From Dehalococcoidia bacterium CG2_30_46_9 (GTDB lineage: Bacteria; Chloroflexota; Dehalococcoidia; GIF9; AB-539-J10), in NCBI GenBank assembly GCA_001873005.1, contig MNYE01000012.1, forward strand, positions 1-9,948: a stretch of 9,948 bases of DNA, written 5' to 3'. The translations under genes were made by a program, and so were the position numbers. Shown in pieces: positions 1 to 6,100 of the stretch. Position 1 is the first letter of the stretch, and each line of letters opens with the position of its first letter. The notes beneath the pieces are model-generated. The model saw only the letters and a list, made by a program, of their open reading frames with translations. It did no database searches and had not been told where the DNA came from.

Positions 1-54
1 AGATTCTTCGCTACGCTCAGAATGACAGATTCTTCGCTACGCTCAGAATGACAG
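1..54. repeat. 26-bp tandem repeat, two full units plus the first 2 bases of a third
   Basis: Positions 1-26 and 27-52 are identical, and 53-54 repeat the first two bases of the unit. The unit contains ATTCTTCGCTACGCTCAGAA, with ATTCT/AGAAT ends that could pair. Read leftward it gives the CHSERSEES-like peptide that I recognise from spurious protein tails in many environmental bacterial genomes, so this is probably a dispersed repeat family (recognition, not a search). It lies inside the reading frame of ispD and touches the window edge, so further copies may follow. Because 26 is not a multiple of 3, each unit is read in a different frame. TCTTCGCT at 31-38 also forms a perfect 8-bp inverted repeat with AGCGAAGA at 57-64 in the flanking ispD sequence. 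Confidence 0.9.
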
Positions 55-608
55 GAAGCGAAGAGTTCCTTATATGCTCGGGCAAGGAGATCAAAGCGAA
101 AAATCTGTGGGGTCTGCGCTACCCAAAGTTTGTGGCGCGGTAGCGTTTCCTTTACTATCTCATTAGCCCCGACAAGCTTTATAGTATCCTTAGCCGGTAC
201 GGCAGCTACTGCGGCTCCAGTTTCCATAGCCATCTTTAAGCCATCCTCAATCAATCTCAAAGTCAAGAAAGGGCGGGCGCCATCATGAACCATGACCAAA
301 TCACAGTCCTTCAACTGACCCTGAAACAAGTTCAGGGCTTCCTTCACTGAATCTTGCCGCCTGGCACCACCAAGACAGAAGCTAACCTTGCACCAGCCCC
401 TTTCCTCTTTTAACTTCTGCCCCAGCTCCCAATTTTTTCCATTGAGTGCGATGACTATCTGTTCAATAAGATTGCATCTCTCGCAAGCGTCCACTGACCA
501 AGCCAATAGCGGTTTATCCCCTAGCAGAGCAAAGAGCTTATCTATCCCGCCCATGCGCTGACCACTGCCGGCGGCAAGTATAATGGCTCCTACCTTTTTA
601 AATTCCAA
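1..608 (-). CDS. ispD: 2-C-methyl-D-erythritol 4-phosphate cytidylyltransferase (IspD), 3' end replaced by repeat and cut by the window edge
   Basis: IspD joins CTP and methylerythritol phosphate to make CDP-ME in the cytosolic MEP isoprenoid pathway. The 202 visible residues show the nucleotide-binding start LAAGSGQRMGGIDK (11-24, with R18 and K24), GGARRQDSV (80-88), VHDGARP (107-113), PAKDTIK (138-144) and AQTPQIF (164-170). About 185 residues look genuine. The frame then enters the 26-bp tandem repeat (SCHSERSEES...) and stays open to the edge. IspD is usually about 225-235 residues, and its last part carries the conserved NIKIT-type segment with a second functional lysine (K213 in E. coli); that part is not seen here. 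The gene may resume after the repeat, end in a repeat-coded tail, or be broken. The start is the TTG at 606-608: the frame is closed by TAG at 612-614, and GGAG lies 8 nt upstream. It is the last visible gene of the clpC operon. Confidence 0.85.
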   Translation of the reverse strand, partial: MEFKKVGAIILAAGSGQRMGGIDKLFALLGDKPLLAWSVDACERCNLIEQIVIALNGKNWELGQKLKEERGWCKVSFCLGGARRQDSVKEALNLFQGQLKDCDLVMVHDGARPFLTLRLIEDGLKMAMETGAAVAAVPAKDTIKLVGANEIVKETLPRHKLWVAQTPQIFRFDLLARAYKELFASCHSERSEESVILSVAKN

Positions 609-620
609 ATTCTAAGCTCC
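606..620 (-). promoter_or_regulatory. Ribosome binding site and TTG start of ispD
   Basis: On the minus strand GGAG (617-620) is followed by 8 nt and then TTG (606-608). The codon next upstream of AAT-TTG is a TAG stop (612-614), so TTG is the only common start codon before the conserved VGAIILAAG motif. This site lies on the ispD side of an AT-rich repeat (634-746), so the present initiation signal may have been shaped by that insertion. Confidence 0.6.
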
Positions 621-633
621 AAACTCTGGGCCT

Positions 634-746
634 GAAAATTAAAAGTCAAAGATAAAAAATCAAAATGACAAATCAAAGTGCAAAAAGCTTTAACTTTCTT
701 ATTTTTGCTCTGTATTTTTGCCTTTTGCATTTTGCTTTTTAATTTC
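634..746 (-). repeat. AT-rich imperfect inverted repeat, copy 1
   Basis: An A-rich arm (about 634-688, runs such as AAAATCAAAATGACAAATC) is followed by a T-rich arm (about 705-746, TATTTTTGCCTTTTGCATTT). The reverse complement of the second aligns imperfectly with the first, starting GAAA-TTAAAA on both. It shares two exact 13-mers with the copy near 7500, in the same order and orientation: TCAAAGATAAAAA (646-658) and CTTTTGCATTTTG (722-734). It covers the stop codon of radA and most of the radA-ispD gap. Transcribed leftward it could form a long weak hairpin. No protein is encoded and no transposase is nearby, so it is MITE-like at most. The rest of the gap (609-633) holds only the ispD start region. 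Confidence 0.65.
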
Positions 747-2130
747 TCGTTGTAAGTCCTGCCCTCAAAGCTTGAGCTACGGAGCCGGCCTGGATTAGCT
801 CAATATCAACAGAGTCCAGAAATTGCTTCGAACTGCCGGCAACAGCAGGGGGAAGTTTAGGCATAAGGCAGTATTTGAACCCCAATCTTACCGCCTCAGC
901 AATCCTTCTCTCTATTTGGGGGACTCCCCTGAGTTCTCCGTTAAGCCCTATTTCACCAAGAACAACCAACCCGGGAATTGGCTTGCGGTCGCTAAAACTG
1001 GAGGCAATAGCCAAAGCAACCGCTAAATCAATGGCTGGCTCATTGAGCCTCAGCCCCCCGGTAACATTAACTATGATATCCTGGTCAAAAAGCTTCAAGC
1101 TGGCACGTTTGTTCAGCACAGCAATTACCATCAGCAGCCGATTAAAGTCTATACCATTGGCAATACGTCTGGGCGGACTAAAGTTATTCGGATTAGTCAA
1201 TGCTTGAATCTCTACAAGCAAGGGACGGCTTCCCTCGAGAGTTGACGTTACCACCGAGCCAATAATACCTTCCCTATATGCCGAAAGAAAAATTTCTGAT
1301 GGGTTATCCACTCCTACAAGCCCATTATCCCTCATCTCAAACATTCCTATCTCATTGGTGGAGCCAAAACGATTCTTTGCACTGCGTAGTATGCGGTAAT
1401 TAGAGAATGGCTCACCTTCAAAGTAAATTACGACATCAACAATATGTTCCAGCGTTCCTGGTCCGGCAATTGCCCCCTCTTTAGTCACGTGCCCGGTAAT
1501 CAGGATAGGCACATCACTTTGCTTTGCCCAATGTTCTAACCGCAATGTACACTCGCGAACCTGCGCAATGCTTCCTGGTGCCCCGGCTACGTCCTCAAGA
1601 TACATAGCCTGAATCGAATCAATAACCACCATATTTTGGCGGAGAGACGCCAGGAATTGTAGTATTGCCTCAAGGTCAGACTCAGAGAGGAAATATATGC
1701 CTTTTCCAGTTATGTTCAGGCGCTCGGCCCTGAGTTTAATCTGATTAATGGATTCTTCCCCGGAAATATAGGTAACAACTTTACTCTCCTCAGCCACCTT
1801 GGCTGAAGCCTGGAGTAAAAGGGTAGATTTCCCAATCCCTGGCTCTCCTCCAATAAGCACTAAGGAACCAGGAACCAAGCCACCTCCCAGGACACGGTCA
1901 AATTCGGCAAAACCAAGATTGAGGCGAAAAAAGGAATCCGCAGCTACTTCAGAAAGCTCTCGGGGTTTATTTCCTATAAAGTAATGCCCCTTTGGGAGTT
2001 TTAAGGCCCCCGATAAAGGTGAGGTTTCTACAAAGCTATTCCACGCTTGACACTCAGGGCAACGCCCCAACCATTTAGGACTTTCTTTACCACATTGCTG
2101 ACAAACGAAAATGGGTTTTGTTCCAGGCAC
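739..2130 (-). CDS. radA: DNA repair protein RadA (Sms)
   Basis: RadA is a RecA-like ATPase and hexameric helicase that drives branch migration during recombination and repair. The 463 residues match the family's usual 450-460. In order: a four-cysteine zinc finger (C10, C13, C24, C27), Walker A GGEPGIGKST (94-103), Walker B VVIDSIQ (168-174), the RadA-specific KNRFG motif (252-256), and a C-terminal Lon-protease-like domain (about 270-463) containing GGLRLNEPAIDLAVALAIAS. The start is GTG at 2128-2130, directly next to the TAA of the biotin gene (2131-2133) with no gap. No strong ribosome binding site precedes it, so translation is probably coupled to the upstream gene. The usual MAK..F.C..CG start of the family fits MPGTKPIFVCQQCG. 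Its last codons and stop lie in the arm of an AT-rich repeat. Identity is essentially certain. Confidence 0.97.
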   Translation of the reverse strand: MPGTKPIFVCQQCGKESPKWLGRCPECQAWNSFVETSPLSGALKLPKGHYFIGNKPRELSEVAADSFFRLNLGFAEFDRVLGGGLVPGSLVLIGGEPGIGKSTLLLQASAKVAEESKVVTYISGEESINQIKLRAERLNITGKGIYFLSESDLEAILQFLASLRQNMVVIDSIQAMYLEDVAGAPGSIAQVRECTLRLEHWAKQSDVPILITGHVTKEGAIAGPGTLEHIVDVVIYFEGEPFSNYRILRSAKNRFGSTNEIGMFEMRDNGLVGVDNPSEIFLSAYREGIIGSVVTSTLEGSRPLLVEIQALTNPNNFSPPRRIANGIDFNRLLMVIAVLNKRASLKLFDQDIIVNVTGGLRLNEPAIDLAVALAIASSFSDRKPIPGLVVLGEIGLNGELRGVPQIERRIAEAVRLGFKYCLMPKLPPAVAGSSKQFLDSVDIELIQAGSVAQALRAGLTTRN

Positions 2131-2352
2131 TTAGTACTCAATAAGAGCTAGCTTCTCCCCAGTCTTTACTATCTGCCCCGGTTTAATCGTCACTTCCTTA
2201 ACTGAGCCCTTAACCGGAGACAATATAGGATTTTCCATCTTCATCGCTTCGATGGTGCAAACTAGCCCACCTTCCTCAACCGTATTACCCACAGTAACAT
2301 TGACTGTTAGTATCTTTCCCGGTAGTGGTGCTTCAATTATTTCTTGTGCCAT
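2131..2352 (-). CDS. Free-standing biotin/lipoyl-attachment protein (BCCP-like, 73 aa)
   Basis: This is a single biotinyl domain with the canonical EAMKMEN motif (35-41); K38 is the predicted biotinylated lysine. APLPGKI near the start and GSVKEVTIKPGQIVKTGEKL near the end are the two half-barrel hairpins of the fold. It lacks the N-terminal Pro/Ala-rich part of a full acetyl-CoA carboxylase BCCP. It resembles the roughly 70-residue biotin/lipoyl attachment proteins such as B. subtilis BLAP, or the small biotin subunits of decarboxylases. It would carry CO2 between the active sites of a biotin-dependent carboxylase or decarboxylase, but no such enzyme and no biotin ligase is in the window. 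The ATG at 2350-2352 has a strong AAGGAGG 10 nt upstream. It lies 2 nt after clpC and directly against radA. Biotin rather than lipoate is favoured by MKM. Confidence 0.9.
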   Translation of the reverse strand: MAQEIIEAPLPGKILTVNVTVGNTVEEGGLVCTIEAMKMENPILSPVKGSVKEVTIKPGQIVKTGEKLALIEY

Positions 2353-2354
2353 AT

Positions 2355-4829
2355 CTAACTAACCTCCTTACTGGTTGAAAGCTGAAGACTGAGGGCTTTC
2401 ATTGTTATTTTTTCTCCGTCACAATCTATTAACACGGTATCTCCGGCGACAAATTCACCGCGCAACAAGGCTTCGGAAAGCTGGTTTTCAACCAAATCCT
2501 GGATAACACGACGCAGGGGACGTGCCCCAAAAACAGGGTCATAACCTTTACTGCCCAGAAAATCTTTAGCCGCAGCAGTAACCTCTAAGATGATATTTCT
2601 TTCTTTAAGTGAGCTGGCCACCTGGCTGAGCATCAAATCAACAATCTGGCGGATATGTTCTTTATTTAAGGCATGAAACACCACAGTGGCATCAATGCGG
2701 TTAAGAAACTCAGGACGGAATATTCTCTTGAGTTCCCCAAGTACCTTCTCTTTCATTTTCTCGTATTCAGTCTGCTCTCTTTCCTGGCCGCCTTGGGTGG
2801 CAAAACCGATGCTCATCTCGCGCTTAATGAGCTCAGCGCCCACATTGCTGGTCATGATTAAAATGCTGTTGCGAAAATCAACGCGCCGTCCTTTAGCATC
2901 AGTTAAATGACCATCATCAAAAATCTGGAGCAAGATATTGAAAACATCAGGATGTGCCTTCTCAATCTCATCAAGGAGGATAAGGCAATATGACTTACGT
3001 CGTACTGCCTCAGTTAATTGACCACCCTCTTCATAGCCGATATAGCCCGGCGGCGCTCCCACCAAGCGAGCCACGGTATGGCGCTCCATAAACTCCGACA
3101 TATCAAGACGAATTAAGGTATCCTCGCTACCAAACATGAATTCTGCCAGAGCCCGCGCTAATTCAGTTTTACCTACGCCAGTAGGGCCTAAAAATACAAA
3201 AACGCCAATGGGATGCCGTGGGTCTTTCAAACCAGCTCGACCTCTTCTTACCGCTTTGGCAACGGTAGTTATCGCCTCATCCTGCCCAATGATGCGGCGA
3301 TGCAAAACTTCCTCCATCTGTAATAAGCGACTTGTTTCGTCAGTAGTGAGCTGCACCAGTGGTATGCCTGTCCACATACTAGCTACTTCAGCGATGTCCT
3401 CCTTGGTGACTGTAGGTTTATTCGATTCTTGTTTACCCTGCCAGTCTTTTTCTAAATCGGCAATTTTACCCATTAGCTGAAGCTCGCGGTCATGCAATTC
3501 AGCAGCATACTCATATTTTTGCGCTGACAAGGCTCCTTCCTTCTCCTTACGCACACTTTCCAGGGCCCGTTTGGCTTCAATTAAGCCTAGAGGAGCACTG
3601 CCACGCTTTAAGCGCACCCGAGAACCAGCCTCATCTATTAGGTCAATAGCTTTGTCAGGCAAAAAACGGTCCGGTATATATCGGGCAGCCAGGGAAGCAG
3701 CAGTTTGTAGGGCTTCGTCATTAAAACTTAAGCGGTGAAATTCTTCGTATCTGTGCTTGATACCCCGCAAAATATCCAGCGTTTCTTCTATAGTAGGCTC
3801 AACCACAAGGACAGGCTGAAATCGCCGCTCGAGAGCTGGATCCCTCTCTACATACTTGCGGTAGTCACCCAGTGTAGTAGCACCAATACACTGTATTTCA
3901 CCACGTGACAGCGAAGGTTTCAATATGTTAGCGGCATCAACAGCACCCTCAGCGGCTCCAGCACCTACTATGGTATGCATCTCGTCGATAAACAGGATGC
4001 AGTTACCGGCAGTTTTTCCTTCCTCAATAACTCTCTTGAGTCTTTCTTCAAATTCACCACGATATTTTGTCCCCGCCACCAAAGCAGCTATGTCCAAGGC
4101 AACTATCCTCTTGCCCTGTAATACTTCAGGTGCCTCTCCATCTGCTATGCGCTGAGCCAATCCCTCAACAATAGCAGTTTTGCCCACACCCGGTTCACCT
4201 ATGAGTGCCGGATTGTTCTTCGTGCGGCGACTTAATATCTGAATCACTCGCTCGATTTCCTTGCTGCGTCCGATAACAGGGTCGAGCTTGCCAGCGCGGG
4301 CTAAAGCAGTCAAATCTGTCGCAAGTTGGTCTAAGATAGGGGTGCGTGTAGCAGGTCGATTCATAGTACGGGCGCGCACAGCTTCCTGTTTACTAACTCG
4401 ACTTAGCTCGTTGCGTGCCTGCTCTAGAGTAATGCCAAAACTCTCCAAAACATTGCAAGCCACTCCCTGACCTTCACGCAGTAATCCCAGCAAAAGGTGC
4501 TCACTACCTATATAGTTAGAGTTAAGACGTCGCGCCTCATCAACAGCAAGTTCAATAACCCTTTTCGCCCCAGGAGCAAGGTCAATCTCGCCACTAATAC
4601 CTCTTTTTTCACCCTTTCCAGTGACAAATTCCACTGCAGCCTGTATCTTATTCACCGAGACACCCAGGTCATTCAAAACTTTGGTTGTTATTCCTGATTC
4701 CTCTGACACAAGTCCCAGCAATATGTGCTCGGTACCAATGTATGCGTGACCCAGCCGCTGTGCCTCTCCTTGCGCTCGTGTTAGTGCTCTGCGTGCTCCT
4801 TCAGAAAATCTTTCAAAACCAGTACCCAT
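2355..4829 (-). CDS. clpC: ATP-dependent Clp protease ATP-binding subunit ClpC
   Basis: ClpC is a Hsp100 AAA+ unfoldase that feeds proteins to the ClpP peptidase in the cytosol. The 824 residues are full length. In order: two Clp N-terminal repeats (about 1-145, each with an IG(T/S)EH(I/L)LLGL element); AAA module 1 with Walker A GEPGVGKT (211-218), Walker B ILFIDE (278-283) and RRF (335-337); a middle region with a UVR-type helix (about 429-464), typical of ClpC rather than the longer ClpB coil; AAA module 2 with Walker A GPTGVGKT (548-555) and Walker B LILLDE (616-621); and the C-terminal D2-small domain. IGF at 674-676 fits the ClpP-docking loop, so it probably works with ClpP, which is not in this window. 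The ATG at 4827-4829 has GAGG 7 nt upstream. It is first in the operon, with its own promoter and no ctsR or mcsAB ahead of it. Confidence 0.98.
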   Translation of the reverse strand: MGTGFERFSEGARRALTRAQGEAQRLGHAYIGTEHILLGLVSEESGITTKVLNDLGVSVNKIQAAVEFVTGKGEKRGISGEIDLAPGAKRVIELAVDEARRLNSNYIGSEHLLLGLLREGQGVACNVLESFGITLEQARNELSRVSKQEAVRARTMNRPATRTPILDQLATDLTALARAGKLDPVIGRSKEIERVIQILSRRTKNNPALIGEPGVGKTAIVEGLAQRIADGEAPEVLQGKRIVALDIAALVAGTKYRGEFEERLKRVIEEGKTAGNCILFIDEMHTIVGAGAAEGAVDAANILKPSLSRGEIQCIGATTLGDYRKYVERDPALERRFQPVLVVEPTIEETLDILRGIKHRYEEFHRLSFNDEALQTAASLAARYIPDRFLPDKAIDLIDEAGSRVRLKRGSAPLGLIEAKRALESVRKEKEGALSAQKYEYAAELHDRELQLMGKIADLEKDWQGKQESNKPTVTKEDIAEVASMWTGIPLVQLTTDETSRLLQMEEVLHRRIIGQDEAITTVAKAVRRGRAGLKDPRHPIGVFVFLGPTGVGKTELARALAEFMFGSEDTLIRLDMSEFMERHTVARLVGAPPGYIGYEEGGQLTEAVRRKSYCLILLDEIEKAHPDVFNILLQIFDDGHLTDAKGRRVDFRNSILIMTSNVGAELIKREMSIGFATQGGQEREQTEYEKMKEKVLGELKRIFRPEFLNRIDATVVFHALNKEHIRQIVDLMLSQVASSLKERNIILEVTAAAKDFLGSKGYDPVFGARPLRRVIQDLVENQLSEALLRGEFVAGDTVLIDCDGEKITMKALSLQLSTSKEVS
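2363..2369 (-). promoter_or_regulatory. Ribosome binding site of the biotin-attachment gene, inside the clpC coding end
   Basis: AAGGAGG on the minus strand is formed by the codons for the final K-E-V of ClpC (clpC stop TAG at 2355-2357). It lies 10 nt before the ATG at 2350-2352. The overlap of coding and initiation signal indicates tight co-translation of the two genes. Confidence 0.8.
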
Positions 4830-4881
4830 AATAACCTCAGTTCAGCACTTTTGCTTACCAATCAGCCTTTGAACATTAACA

Positions 4882-4910
4882 AGTATAAGATATGCTCTTT
4901 TTTTCGTCAA
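4882..4910 (-). promoter_or_regulatory. Sigma70-type promoter of the clpC operon
   Basis: On the minus strand TTGACG (-35, 4905-4910) and TATACT (-10, 4882-4887) are separated by exactly 17 nt. Each differs from consensus by one base. Transcription should start near 4875, giving a leader of about 45 nt before the clpC ATG. I see no CtsR heptad repeat and no CIRCE element (TTAGCACTC-N9-GAGTGCTAA), so heat-shock control of the kinds known in Firmicutes is not evident. Confidence 0.75.
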
Positions 4911-4915
4911 CAACA

Positions 4916-4951
4916 CTTGCCCAAAACAAGCCATCTCAAGCCAGCCTCTTG
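4916..4951. promoter_or_regulatory. Candidate operator: four CAAG/CTTG half-sites in helical phase between divergent promoters
   Basis: CTTG (4916-4919), CAAG (4927-4930), CAAG (4937-4940) and CTTG (4948-4951) start 11, 10 and 11 bp apart. The two central sites extend to a direct repeat, CAAGCCA at 4927-4933 and 4937-4943, exactly one helical turn apart. The block lies between the two -35 boxes (4905-4910 and 4949-4954), where one bound regulator could affect both operons. No known regulator motif is recognised; this is a pattern, not proof. Confidence 0.35.
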
Positions 4952-4977
4952 CATTAATCCACTGACTATATTATAAT
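4949..4977 (+). promoter_or_regulatory. Sigma70-type promoter of rsmD-coaD-ferredoxin
   Basis: TTGCAT (-35, 4949-4954) and a perfect TATAAT (-10, 4972-4977) are separated by 17 nt. Initiation 6-8 nt after the -10 box would fall at about 4983-4985. That leaves a leader of only about 8-10 nt before the ATG at 4993, so the rsmD mRNA would be close to leaderless. Confidence 0.75.
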
Positions 4978-4992
4978 TCAAAATCAAGGGAA

Positions 4993-5541
4993 ATGCGAGT
5001 TACTGGAGGTCAAGCAAAGGGAACTGAGCTAAAAATTCTCCCGGGACGCTCAATTCGACCAACAACAAACGTAGCGAGGCAGGCAATTTTCTCCATTTTG
5101 GAGAATAGCGCTGAAGGATGGGAGCGAGCTCTAGATTTGTATGCCGGCAGTGGCGCCTTGGGAATTGAAGCTTTAAGCCGTAAGACAGAGTGGGTTGATT
5201 TTGTTGACCACAGAAAGAAATGCTGTGATATTATAAAGCATAACCTGGAAAAAATGGGGATTATACATAAAGCCCATATTTATTGCTGCAGCGTAAAAAG
5301 AGCAATTAACTTCTTGAGCAATAAATACGACATCATATTTTTAGACCCACCCTACTCTGACCCCTCTACGAATGACTTATTAGCTAGGCTGGGCAAATCA
5401 AAACTGGCTGGGGAACATTCCATGATTGTGATTTGTCATGCTAATCGCTTTCCCTTGGGTCCCGAATACGACGGCCTGCATCTAGTCAAGGAACGGCACT
5501 ATGGTGGCACGTTCATTTCTATATATCAGAAGGAGAATTAA
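4993..5541 (+). CDS. rsmD: 16S rRNA (guanine(966)-N(2))-methyltransferase RsmD
   Basis: RsmD uses S-adenosylmethionine to methylate N2 of G966 in 16S rRNA on assembled 30S particles. The 182 residues match the family length. The N-terminus MRVTGGQAKG and RPTTNVARQAIFSIL (22-36) are family signatures. Motif I is LDLYAGSGALGIEALSR (47-63), and DPPY (118-121) is the catalytic motif IV of amino-group methyltransferases. The C-terminal HYGGTFISIY also fits. The ATG lies 15 nt after the -10 box, with only AGGG 2 nt upstream as a ribosome binding site, so initiation may be leaderless-like. It is followed after 2 nt by coaD, a neighbour pair common in bacteria. Confidence 0.95.
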   Translation: MRVTGGQAKGTELKILPGRSIRPTTNVARQAIFSILENSAEGWERALDLYAGSGALGIEALSRKTEWVDFVDHRKKCCDIIKHNLEKMGIIHKAHIYCCSVKRAINFLSNKYDIIFLDPPYSDPSTNDLLARLGKSKLAGEHSMIVICHANRFPLGPEYDGLHLVKERHYGGTFISIYQKEN

Positions 5542-5543
5542 TT

Positions 5544-6056
5544 ATGACAATAGGAGTTTATCCTGGCACTTTTGACCCCATTACTTATGGACACCTTGAC
5601 ATTGCTAAACGAGCGTCACTCTTGTTTGATAAGTTGATCATTGCAGTCTATGAGAATCCGGGTAAAAAGCCACTTTTTTCTCTGCAGCAACGGGTAGAGC
5701 TAATAGAGCAAGCAATAATTGGCTGGCCTAATGTGCAGGTTGAGCCTTTCCACGGACTTGCTGTTGATTTTGTACAAAAAGTAGGTGGCAAGGTTATGGT
5801 GCGGGGGTTAAGAGTTAGCTCCGACTTTGAACGTGAATTTGAAATGGCGCTGATGAATAAAAAACTAGCACCAGATATTGAACTGGTTTGTCTCATGACA
5901 AGTGTTCAATACCAGTTTCTTAGTTCCAGCTTGATTAAGGAGGTTGCCATGTTAGGAGGTTGTCTTGAAGATCTTGTCTCAGACCATGTTGCTGCTGCTC
6001 TGAGGGAAAAGTTTTCTTCTAACCTTGCTAAACTTTCCACGGCAAGGGTTAGATGA
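5544..6056 (+). CDS. coaD: Phosphopantetheine adenylyltransferase CoaD
   Basis: CoaD transfers AMP from ATP to 4'-phosphopantetheine, the fourth step of coenzyme A synthesis in the cytosol. It has 170 residues (family about 160). The nucleotidyltransferase signature is GTFDPITYGH (8-17). Other family blocks are KKPLFSLQQRVELI (41-54), VRGLRVSSDFEREFEMALMN (86-105) and SSSLIKEVAMLGG (127-139). The last 10-15 residues are a loosely conserved tail. The ATG has AAGGAG upstream inside the end of rsmD, and only 2 nt separate the genes. Two stops, TGA then TAA, occur in tandem at 6054-6059. A ferredoxin gene follows after 44 nt. The motif set separates it clearly from the related NadD elsewhere in the window. 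Confidence 0.97.
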   Translation: MTIGVYPGTFDPITYGHLDIAKRASLLFDKLIIAVYENPGKKPLFSLQQRVELIEQAIIGWPNVQVEPFHGLAVDFVQKVGGKVMVRGLRVSSDFEREFEMALMNKKLAPDIELVCLMTSVQYQFLSSSLIKEVAMLGGCLEDLVSDHVAAALREKFSSNLAKLSTARVR

Positions 6057-6100
6057 TAAGATTAATGTAGCCGAATTTGTATTTAAGGAGGTATTAAAAA

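Noticed and set aside
601..746. Possible CRISPR-like or tandem array in the radA-ispD gap
   Set aside because: The repeated A-rich and T-rich words have no fixed period or spacer; the region is better explained as one imperfect inverted repeat.
875..1207. Plus-strand frame of 110 codons inside radA
   Set aside because: It lies opposite the conserved Lon-like domain of radA, has no ribosome binding site and shows no recognisable protein motif.
3136..3480. Plus-strand frame of 114 codons inside clpC
   Set aside because: It is the reverse complement of the conserved second AAA module and middle region; its composition is that of a shadow frame.
4840..4860. AGCA-AAAG-TGCT palindrome in the clpC leader as an operator
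   Set aside because: Arms of four bases are expected by chance, and the site does not match CIRCE or CtsR patterns.
6025..6054. TTGCTA-18-TTAGAT as a promoter for the ferredoxin
   Set aside because: Both boxes match consensus weakly and the spacing is off optimum; read-through from the rsmD promoter is sufficient.
6021..6062. Stem-loop AACCTTGC/GCAAGGGTT at the end of coaD as a terminator
   Set aside because: The stem is 8 bp with one bulge, but no T-run follows on the plus strand and it lies within the coding end; the ferredoxin gene follows closely.
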